Assembly (NCBI GenBank): GCA_033398695.1
Contig: CM065805.1
Location: 164,711,787-164,775,786 of the forward strand
Direction: 5' to 3'
DNA: 64,000 nt
Source: Orobanche coerulescens
Taxonomy: Eukaryota > Streptophyta > Magnoliopsida > Lamiales > Orobanchaceae
The notes below the pieces were generated by a model. That model was not told the DNA's origin. It was given only the letters and a program-made list of their open reading frames with translations, and did no database searches. Positions 56,706-64,000 of this stretch are shown piece by piece. Made by a program: the position numbers and the translations under genes. Positions within the stretch are counted from its first letter, which is position 1; the number at the start of each line of letters is the position of its first letter.

Positions 56706-57246
56706 TTGGAACAAATGCCGAGTTATGTGAAATTCATGAAAGAAGTCTTGTCCAACAAAAGCAAGCTCGAGGAATATGAGACAGTCGCTTTAACGGAGGA
56801 GTGCAGCGCTATTTTACAAAAGAAGCTCCCACCTAAATTGAGAGATCCGGGAAGTTTCACCATCCCTTGCATCATCGGAAATTCGTCTTTTGAAAGAGCC
56901 CTATGCGATCTCGGGGCAGTATAAATCTTATGCCCCTTTCTATTTTTAAAAAGTGGATATTGGGGAAGCTAAGCGACGGCAGTCTCTTTCTGATTGGCGA
57001 TAGATCCATCAAATATCCGAGGGTGTGATAGAGGGCGTTTTAGTCAAAGTTGATAAGTTCATCTTTCCGGCCGATTTCATCGTACTTGACATGGAAGAAG
57101 ACCAAGATATCCCAATTATCTTAGGAAGACCATTTTTGGCGGCCGTGACGTTGATTGATGTGGAAAAGGAAGGCGACTTTGCGTGTTCAAGAGGAGCAAG
57201 TAACATTCAATATCTTTCGATCCGTAAAATATCCAAGTGGGGCTGA
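56706..57246 (+). pseudogene. Element I aspartic protease
   Basis: MPSYVKFMKEVLSNKSKLEE, KLRDPGSFTIPCIIGNSSFE and RALCDLGA lead to the active site. Athila proteases read DLGAS here, and a missing base turns it into DLGAV-stop (56915-56924). The flap region [20 protein letters not shown] is intact in a later frame (57025-57246). Several single-base losses lie between. Confidence 0.8.
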
Positions 57247-58240
57247 AAATTGTTTCCAAATTAGCGTCATTGACTCGTGCGTGAGTAGAACTTTTCGAGA
57301 AAATTATCCACCCGATCCATTGGAATCTGTTTTGATTGAAATTTAGAACCAAATGGAGAGCATGCGACCTACGTACGACACATGGATGCTTCCCGCCAAT
57401 TTTTATTCGTAAACCATTCGAGGAGCTCGGAAGTTCACTAACTCGACAAACCCCATCGATTGAAAAACCTCCAAAGTTGGAACTCAAAAGCTGCCACCTC
57501 ATTTGAAATATGCATTCCTAGGGCCTACAACTCCCTTCCGGTTATTCTTTCGGCCACTTTAGCGGGAGATCAAGAGGTGAAATTATTAAGAGTTTTGAGG
57601 AGTACAAATCTGCTCTTGGGTGGTCTATTGCGGATATTAAGGGGATCAGCCCGTCAATTTGCATGCACAAGATTTTGATGGAGGAAGACTACAAACCATC
57701 CGTGGAGCATCAACGCCATGAATCCCAACATGAAGGAGGTGGTAAAAGTCGAGTTTTAAAACTCCTCGACCAGTATGATCTTTCCAATTTCGATAGCAAG
57801 TGGGTAAGTCCGGTCCAAGTTGTGTCGAAAAAGGGTGGGATAACGGTTGTTCAAAGCGATAATAATGAATTAATTCCCACTAGGATTGTTACGGGGTGGC
57901 GTATGTGCATAGATTATAGGAAATTAAATAAGGCCACTAGAAAAGATCATTTCCCCTTGCCTTTTATTGATCGGATGTTAGATAGATTAGCCGGACACGA
58001 TTTCTATTGCTTTCTCGATGGTTATTCGGGTATAATCAGATTTACATAGCCCCGAAGACCAAGAGAAAGCAGCGTTTACATGTCCTTACGGCATTTTTCG
58101 CTTATAGGCGCATGCCTTTTGGATTGTGTAATGCGCCGGCTACTTTTCAACGGTGTATGATGGCTATTTTTCGACATGGTAGAGCGGTGTATTGAGATTT
58201 TTATGGATGATTTTTTTTTGGAGATTCGTTTGACATTTGT
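57247..58240 (+). pseudogene. Element I reverse transcriptase, N-terminal half
   Basis: The segment 57247-57660 is broken. From 57663 it reads MHKILMEEDYKPSVEHQR, shifts, KWVSPVQVVSKKGGITVV, WRMCIDYRKLNKATRKDHFP, LPFIDRMLDRLAGHDFYCFL, DGYSGI, shift, FAYRRMPFGLCNAPATFQRC, shift, then EIFMDD (catalytic pair at 58206-58211). Motifs are all there but spread over at least four frames. Confidence 0.88.
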
Positions 58241-59788
58241 TTGGATAACTTGCGGAAAGTCTTGAGAAGATGCGAAGAGACCAATTTAGTCTTGAATTGG
58301 GAGAAGTGTCATTTTATGGTGCGGGAGGGCATTGTGCTTGGCCATCGAATATCCTCACATGGAATTGAAGTCGACCGAGCGAAAATTGAGACAATTGAGA
58401 AGATGCCTCCACCCACTTCGGTCAAGGGGATTAGAAGTTTTTTGGGACATGCCGGTTTCTATCGCCGATTTATTAAGGATTTTTCAAAGATCACGAAGCC
58501 ACTTTGCAATTTACTCATGAAAGATGTTCCATTTACTTTTGACGAGTCTTGTAAAGAAAGTTTCGAGTTGCTGAAGAAAGCTCTAAGCACGGCACCAGTG
58601 ATAGTCGCTCCGGATTGGGACCTTCCGTTCGAATTAATGTGTGATGCTAGCGACGTTGCCATTGGGGCTGTTTTGGGGCAGAGACGAGGGAAGGTGTTCC
58701 ATGTTATATACTATGCGAGCCGAACACTCGATGACGCCCAAAGAAATTATGCCACAACGGAGAAGGAATTGTTGGCGGTGATCTTTGCATTTGATAAATT
58801 TCGGGCTTATCTACTAGGAACGAAAGTGATAGTGTGGACCGATCATTCGGCAATAAAGTACCTTTTGGAGAAGAAGGATGCCAAACCAAGGTTGATTCGG
58901 TGGGTGCTACTCCTTCAAGAATTCAACTTGGAGATTCGGGACAAGAAAGGGACAGAAAACGTTATAGCCGATCACCTTTCACGATTAGAGAGTCCCCTCG
59001 AGAAGGAAGAAAGTCAGCCACAAATTATAGAAACTTTCCCCGACGAGCAGCTCTACAAGTTGGATTCAACACATGCGCCTTGGTATGCTGATCTAGTGAA
59101 CTACTTGGCAAGTAAAACAATTCCGAACGACCTCTCACGTCATCAAAAGAAGAAGCTAATCTCGGATGCTAAGTACTATTTGTGGGACGATCCTTTTCTC
59201 TTCAAGCGATGCCCCGATCAAATTATCCGTAGATGCATTCCGAATGAGGAAATCCACGCAGTGTCTTTGAACCATTGCCATGCATCACCCTACGGTGGAC
59301 ATTTTAGTGGAAATAGAACAGCAGCGAAGGTCTTACAATCGGGATTTTATTGGCCGTCCTTATTCAAAGATGCTCACTCCTTTGTGTCTGCGTGTGATCG
59401 TTGTCAACGGACGGGAAACATCTCAAGACGACACGAAATGCCGCTGAACACCATACTTGAAGTCGAATTATTTGATGTATGGGGGATCGACTTCATGGGT
59501 CCATTTCCCCCATCAAACAAGAATCTCTATATTTTGGTGGCCGTAGATTATGTCTCAAAATGGGTTGAAGCGGTGGCACTACCTACGAATGGGTCCAATG
59601 TCGTAATCAAGTTTATTAAACAACATATCTTCACACGCTTTGGGACTCCACGTGCTATTATAAGTGATGGTGGGTCACACTTCGACAACAAATTTCTTGA
59701 TGCGGTTTTAAGAAAATACGGAGTCACTCATCGTGTTGCCACAGCATACCATCCGCAGACGAGCGGTCAAGTCGAGATATCAAATTGA
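58241..59788 (+). CDS. Element I RT end, RNase H and integrase (long open stretch)
   Basis: 515 residues without a break. The RT thumb and connection have [20 protein letters not shown] and [20 protein letters not shown]. RNase H has [40 protein letters not shown] and [19 protein letters not shown]. The integrase zinc domain has [20 protein letters not shown] and [10 protein letters not shown]. The catalytic core has [18 protein letters not shown] (Asp), [16 protein letters not shown] (Asp) and [14 protein letters not shown] (Glu). A TGA at 59786-59788 ends it where relatives have Arg, so a CGA-to-TGA change is likely. The domain set is otherwise complete. Confidence 0.9.
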   Translation: MDNLRKVLRRCEETNLVLNWEKCHFMVREGIVLGHRISSHGIEVDRAKIETIEKMPPPTSVKGIRSFLGHAGFYRRFIKDFSKITKPLCNLLMKDVPFTFDESCKESFELLKKALSTAPVIVAPDWDLPFELMCDASDVAIGAVLGQRRGKVFHVIYYASRTLDDAQRNYATTEKELLAVIFAFDKFRAYLLGTKVIVWTDHSAIKYLLEKKDAKPRLIRWVLLLQEFNLEIRDKKGTENVIADHLSRLESPLEKEESQPQIIETFPDEQLYKLDSTHAPWYADLVNYLASKTIPNDLSRHQKKKLISDAKYYLWDDPFLFKRCPDQIIRRCIPNEEIHAVSLNHCHASPYGGHFSGNRTAAKVLQSGFYWPSLFKDAHSFVSACDRCQRTGNISRRHEMPLNTILEVELFDVWGIDFMGPFPPSNKNLYILVAVDYVSKWVEAVALPTNGSNVVIKFIKQHIFTRFGTPRAIISDGGSHFDNKFLDAVLRKYGVTHRVATAYHPQTSGQVEISN

Positions 59789-60364
59789 GAGCTGAAGTGG
59801 ATTCTAGAAAAGACGGTCAGCTCGTCTCGAAAAGATTGGTCATTTAAACTCGATGATGCACTTTGGGAGTACCGGACTGCGTATAAAACACCTATCGGAA
59901 TGTCGCCCTACAGATTGGTCTATGGGAAAGGTTGCCATCTACCCGTAGAGATGGAACACCGTTCTTACTGGGCGATAAAGAAACTAAACTTTGATCTAAA
60001 ATCCGCTGGTGAAAAGCGTTGTTTGCAGCTGAACGAGTTGGAAGAAATTCGCCACAACTCATACGAAAATGCAAAACTTTATAAGGAGCAGACAAAGATT
60101 TGGCATGATAAGCACATCACGCAGAGAGAATTTGTCCCGGGTCAAGAGGTGTTGCTATTTAACTCTTGCTTAAAGTTATTTCCCGGGAAATTGCGTTCAC
60201 GATGGTCAGGACCGTTCACCGTAGTTCAAGTGTTTCCACATGGTGCAGTAGAAGTCCAAAAAGATGCCCGAAAATTCAAAGTTAATGGACAACGGTTGAA
60301 GGCATACTTGGGAAATCCAATAGACACGCAGAAAACGAGCGTCACCTTATCCACCGCCGGATGA
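59789..60364 (+). pseudogene. Element I integrase C-terminus
   Basis: In the same register after the [63 protein letters not shown], then [20 protein letters not shown] and [20 protein letters not shown], ending TLSTAG. This is the DNA-binding C-terminal domain of a gypsy integrase without chromodomain, as usual for Athila. Confidence 0.88.
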
Positions 60365-60405
60365 ATGCGAGAAAAGTCCGGCTGAAGACTATAAACTTAG
60401 CGCTC

Positions 60406-60423
60406 CTCGGGAGGCAACCCGAG
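60406..60423 (+). promoter_or_regulatory. AGGCAA-loop stem after element I pol
   Basis: CTCGGG-AGGCAA-CCCGAG is a perfect 6 bp stem 42 bases after the pol stop, preceded by TTAGCGCT. Compare 32204-32223 in element G: same loop, same flank AGCGCT, different but still paired stem. Confidence 0.7.
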
Positions 60424-60571
60424 TATTAGTTGTAGATTCTTTTTTGTTTTCTTGCATTTTTAGAGTTTTTCTTCGTCGTCATTCTTCTTTGATCCGTCCT
60501 TCCCTCTCGTCTTGATGTTTTCATGTAAAAATTCTGTGCAGGAATCAGCAAAGGGGAGGAATTCAATAATG

Positions 60572-60904
60572 GGCCGCGGCACAACAGAAGTGAGCCGCGG
60601 CACACACCAGCTGATGAAAAATGGCCGATCAAACTGTACCATGTGCCGCGGCACAATCTTACTGAGCCGCGGCACACCAGGTCACTGAGCCGCGGCACAC
60701 TAAATCTGATCCGCGGCACACCAAATGGCCAAGAAACGCCCAGGAGGCTGTACTTTGTGCCGCGGCACGCGTAAGATGAACCGCGGCACACTAGCTCACT
60801 GAGCCGCGGCACACGAAAACTGAGCCGCGGCACCCGGCAGTATTACAAAATGTCCCAGGCCTACTGTACTTTGGGCCGCGGCTCACTTTTATTGTGCCGC
60901 GGCC
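60572..60904 (+). repeat. GCCGCGGC palindrome array in the 3' internal region of element I
   Basis: Twelve copies of a CCGCGG dyad, mostly GAGCCGCGGCAC or GTGCCGCGGCAC, in 333 bp. They are outside both LTRs, between the pol stem-loop and the conserved non-coding block. No TATA motif follows closely. The same dyad forms the LTR arrays of G (six) and of I's 3' LTR (six). Confidence 0.85.
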
Positions 60905-61464
60905 CCCATCGCAAAATAAGAGTAACCAGGTTGGGCTCATTCAATCGATCGGCCTGCACAAGGTATCTTCTTCCTTCCCCTACTTCCTTCCTTCCTTCAC
61001 ACTATGAGGTTAGTTGATACCATTCTATTAGTCTCCTTCTCAAATTCTCCAGGTAATTTTTGATTTCTAAATCATAAGTGATTCTTGATGAGAAAAGATT
61101 TGAAGTTTTATATTGCTAGTTGTTCTTCATTGTTGTTTCTAAAATGGAGTTCGAATATGGGGAATTTGATATTCTGATGGAATTGATATTTATGAACGAA
61201 TTGTTGATGATAGTTGTCGTGATTCAGGGTTATTATCTGTGTTATTATTTTTGGGATTTGGAATTAACCATCAAAATTCTTGTTCTTCATTTTAACTAGT
61301 GCACACAAGGTGCTTGATAAATTGCAGCAATGGAAAATTGTCAAGAAGCGTGCAAGCTCACCGGATGATGCCGGCACCAGCTCCTGAGCGGACTGGAGGG
61401 GAGTATTTGACCTTTTACTTTTATTGCATATCATTTTTTGTCCATTGAGGTCAATGTACGTCCT
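60905..61464 (+). other. Element I 3' internal region, non-coding
   Basis: No gene. CTTCCTTCCTTC-type pyrimidine runs lie near 60970-61000, followed by AT-rich DNA. A short Ser/Gly-type frame ends CCGGCACCAGCTCCTGA at about 61385. It may be a remnant of a longer ORF that I cannot identify. Confidence 0.4.
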
Positions 61465-62672
61465 AAGTTTGGGGGGGGGGGATTTACTTTCAGTTGCTAC
61501 ATTCATTGCTGTACTTTATTTCATTGCTGTACTTCATTATGTTACGACACTTTTCATTACTTTTGCGTAAAAAATTTTTTTAGATAGCCTTGCTTGTCTT
61601 AGTTTTTCTTTATTCGTGAATTTTTCGTGCTTCTATTGGTGTGATACTGATGTTACGACACTGTTTTTCTCTCTGAAGAAACGGTCGAGTTTTAGTCGAG
61701 TTGTAGTCAATTATTTCTGTTCTGCTTAGTAGTCATTTAGGTCCAAAATTTTTCGTGATTGTAGAGGTCTTGGCAGATAAGAGACGATACATACTTGTTT
61801 TAAAATCACCGTCAATACGTTTGGTTACATTTTCCGGATAGTGAGTCGTACTGTTTCTTTAGTCGTGTTGGCATTTAAATTGAGTTTAGAGTCGGTCAGT
61901 TTTTCCCAAAAGTCGAGATAATGTGTTCTATGAAGGAAAGTCTAGTAACCGGGAGTATTCGCGTGACCCGTTGTTTACTCTCGCGTAAAACGACGACCCT
62001 GATTAGACTAGTGATTTAGTTATTTCACATGTGCCAACGATAGGGAGCACAATGTAGGGGTATTCGCGTGACCATTGTTTACTCTCGCGTAAAACGGCGA
62101 CCTTGATTCGGACATGCGGAAATTATATATTCGAGTTGTTTCTCCACTGTAGAAGGGAACTTAGTAACTAGAAGCATCCATGTGCCCCATGAGTGTCTTT
62201 TACGTCAAACGGTTTCCCAATACATGAGAATGGAAGTTGTACCCTAGGATTATCCCGATGAAACATCCCGAGATCCTAACCTAGTGGTCAACTCGAATCA
62301 AATTCTTGAGCATATATATAAGGGAATACTGTTTGAGGTTTATTTGTTATGAAACTCGTGAAAATTGTGCCACTAGACTGTGAAACGGGACGAACTAGCT
62401 TGTTTATTTTAGCCTTTCATATTGACGGTCGATTTGACTCACGTTTTGTTAATCTTTGACCTGGATTTTCTTCATGAACGAGTGATTAGGACTGAACTTG
62501 ATTACTTTGCGGAATCATTGTTCTGAGTGCAGCTCGCTTTTATGACACTCGTATTATTTAGAGAGAAGTACAGGATAATATTGATTAGGTTGAACACTAT
62601 GAGTTGCACGATGATTCACGACATTCTTTTATTGAATTTAATTCTTTTTTGCTTGAGGACAAGCAAAGGCTT
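61465..62672 (+). other. Conserved non-coding block of element I, opened by an internal polypurine tract
   Basis: AAGTTT followed by eleven G (61465-61481) matches the tract before the 3' LTR. The following 1.2 kb lacks a convincing ORF and is collinear with 32443-33758 of element G, including the three CTAGTAAC-type modules (about 61941, 62041, 62161). Confidence 0.7.
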
Positions 62673-62687
62673 AAGTTTGGGGGTATT
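62648..62687 (+). promoter_or_regulatory. Hairpin and polypurine tract of element I
   Basis: TTTGCTTG-AGGA-CAAGCAAA (62648-62667), then AAGTTTGGGGGT (62673-62684), LTR at 62688. Identical in form to element G. Confidence 0.8.
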
Positions 62688-63330
62688 TGTTAGGCATATT
62701 TTTATACGCTTATTTATCATTATTTTGTAGTATTTTGGAGAGTGAAATTGTCTAAATGAGCCTTTAATGCCTTAATTTTGTATGATTGACAGGAAATTGA
62801 AGTCCGGAAGCTAAAACGAGGCAAAGCGGGCGAAAATGGCAACTGGACTCGAGCCGCGGCACAAGGAAGGCGAGCCGCGGCACAGAAGACACCCACCAAG
62901 GCCGAGTAATCAGACTGTGCCGCGGCACAGCCCAGGTGAGCCGCGGCACAGAAGGAATTAAGGACGCCCAGGCATCCAGCTGAAGGCCCTGTGCCGCGGC
63001 ACAGGTTTAGTGCGCCGCGGCACACTTGGCGTTTTTTGTATGTCCGCGCGGATTTTGGGCCGTTTGGCTTGATTTTCGACCGGCCCGATACGGACGCGAT
63101 TTGGAGATGTGCTGAGCTATAAATAGGGTTTAAGACCCTAATTAAACTATCTTTTGATCTTGAATCTTTTGGGAGCTTAAGCTTGGAGACGGCAGAAGAA
63201 GAGGGAAGCAGAAGACTTCAAAGGCAGAGGGCGGAAGCTGAAGAACGGAGGAATCCAAGCTTCATCTGTATTTGAATTTTATGCTTTCTTTTATTTATTA
63301 TGTATTTTCAATTAAAAGAATTTTATTCAT
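62688..63330 (+). repeat. Element I 3' LTR, partial
   Basis: Starts TGTTAGGCAT. It has six GCCGCGGC dyads (62851-63023) and CTATAAATA at 63118-63126, about 95 bp after the last dyad as in LTR G. Beyond the TATA it is unlike the 5' LTR, and it stops near 63330 at a minus-strand element. Confidence 0.75.
62851..63126 (+). promoter_or_regulatory. GCCGCGGC palindrome array and TATA box of the 3' LTR of element I
   Basis: Six CCGCGG dyads in 173 bp followed by CTATAAATA. Spacing and order match LTR G. Confidence 0.78.
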
Positions 63331-63434
63331 CATGGCCAACTTTATTACATTCATAGAAAATCCAAAGTAGTTCTCGAAAACTAGAAACAAGACAAGACAT
63401 AACTAAAGCGTAAAACTAGTCAAAATACAATGAT

Positions 63435-64000
63435 CTAGTCAAAGTCGGCAACATTCATATATTGGTCTTTATCCACAATGGTGAGAGGAGGGATCTCAGT
63501 CGGGATCTCAGTATGGTTCACCTCCGTATTCTCATTATCTTCTTCCATGTAATTTGACTCTTGAGTCAAGTACTGTTTATACTTTATAGTGCTTGTAGTA
63601 AGCTTGGATGTTCTTTGGCACCTTGCAATTGCGGTAAGTATGCTTCTTCGATCCGCAAGTACAGCAATTCCGGCCTTCCTTTAGAGTGGTTCTATTCCCG
63701 GCGGCAGGAGGCGGTCCACGTGGTTGGGTTCCACTAGGTCCCGTGGCCGAGCCACTTTGCCTCTTCCACACATTGGAACGACGACCTCGTCTTTTCCCTC
63801 GCTTGCTCGAGTCATGCACCCGTGGTGCTTGCAAAAACTGAGTAGCGTTGCCTTTTCTATTTTGTCGTGGTGCCTTCCTGTGGGTAGCCTGATTCACTTC
63901 CGGAATCGGATTCGTACCAGCTGGGCGCGCATTGCTATTGAGAATAATCTCATGGCGCCTTTCTTTTTTCGCGAGGTGGGAGATAAGGTCACTAAAATTT
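63435..64000 (-). pseudogene. UBN2-type gag-only protein, C-terminal part, running off the window
   Basis: The minus strand is open from the window edge: NFSDLISHLAKKERRHEIIL, SNARPAGTNPIPEVNQATHR, a basic Arg/Gln-rich region, CCTCGSKKHTYRNCKVPK (a CX2CX4HX4C-type knuckle), YYKHYKV and a stop at 63577. A one-base shift continues it as YMEEDNENTEVNHTEIPTEI and YMNVADFD to a stop at 63435. Single-ORF UBN2 gag proteins with this ending are common in plants and belong to gag-only, copia-related elements. The domain itself lies to the right of the window. Confidence 0.75.

Larger units (their letters stand above)
53663..63330 (+). mobile_element. Element I: Athila-type Ty3/gypsy retrotransposon
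   Basis: 5' LTR 53663-54952, Asp-type PBS, gag-pol 55095-60364, stem-loop, a GCCGCGGC array, an internal PPT, conserved non-coding block, hairpin, PPT, and a partial 3' LTR from 62688. Domain order gag-PR-RT-RH-IN without chromodomain and the PBS indicate Athila/Tat. No env-like ORF was found. The two LTRs differ much more than expected for one element, and the 3' LTR is cut at about 63330. Confidence 0.85.

Noticed and set aside
60572..60904. CRISPR-like array
   Set aside because: Short dyads with irregular spacers in a plant retrotransposon; there is no cas gene and the repeats are palindromes of 10-12 bp.
60905..62672. An env-like ORF in element I
   Set aside because: Some Athila elements carry one, but no long frame, signal peptide or membrane segment is visible here.

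Overview
The window is nuclear DNA of a flowering plant, most likely a eudicot. It is almost wholly transposable elements: plant chromoviruses (Tekay-type Ty3/gypsy), Athila-type gypsy elements, Ty1/copia elements, a plant L1-type LINE, CACTA, hAT, Harbinger and Mutator-like DNA elements, and a SINE-like piece. The remaining host DNA carries introns or exon order typical of plant genes. I could not fix the family; a SINE resembling the TS family hints weakly at an asterid.

Layout, left to right. 1-2823: fragment of a ubiquitin-specific protease gene, then the 3' arm of a CACTA element that is itself split by a 1.17 kb fold-back Mutator-like element. 2824-7453: a decayed LINE, cut off inside its reverse transcriptase. 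7453-13017: element A, a gag-only, non-autonomous Tekay-like retrotransposon with a 3 kb LTR. 13018-35284: a Sirevirus-like copia element F on the minus strand, dissected by two later events. Its integrase is split by solo LTR C (13345-26766, TSD TTTAT), which is split in turn by a complete minus-strand chromovirus B (15358-24823, TSD GAAGA). Its 5' LTR is split by element G (30009-35065, TSD CTAAG), an Athila-like non-autonomous element with its own unknown ORF. 35953-37243: a host gene for a ribosomal-L1-domain protein, broken by a fragment of chromovirus reverse transcriptase. 37438-41481: Harbinger remnant, then a truncated LTR D carrying a 635 bp hAT element with an 8 bp TSD. 41484-48500: low-copy sequence with hAT transposase fragments, a RTE/SINE-type tail and the only intact-looking host gene (45734-46237, minus). 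48518-52951: a 5'-truncated copia H, minus. 53663-63330: an autonomous-type Athila element I with damaged gag-pol. 63435-64000: a minus-strand gag-only (UBN2) copia-like frame running off the end.

The most interesting signals are regulatory and RNA-level, not new enzymes. (1) Four unrelated LTR families here each carry an array of their own CpG-rich short palindrome just upstream of the TATA box. (2) A hairpin with invariant loop AGGCAA and a covarying stem follows the main ORF in both Athila-like elements. (3) A hairpin with a GGA or AGGA loop precedes the polypurine tract in both the Tekay-like and Athila-like lineages, with unrelated stems. (4) Elements G and I share a conserved non-coding block of about 1.2 kb bounded by two polypurine tracts, although their coding parts have nothing in common. 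(5) Differences between paired LTRs cluster at CAG, CTG and CCG sites and often shorten them to CG, which raises the question of consensus error at methylated CHG sites; frameshifts in B and I should be read with that in mind.
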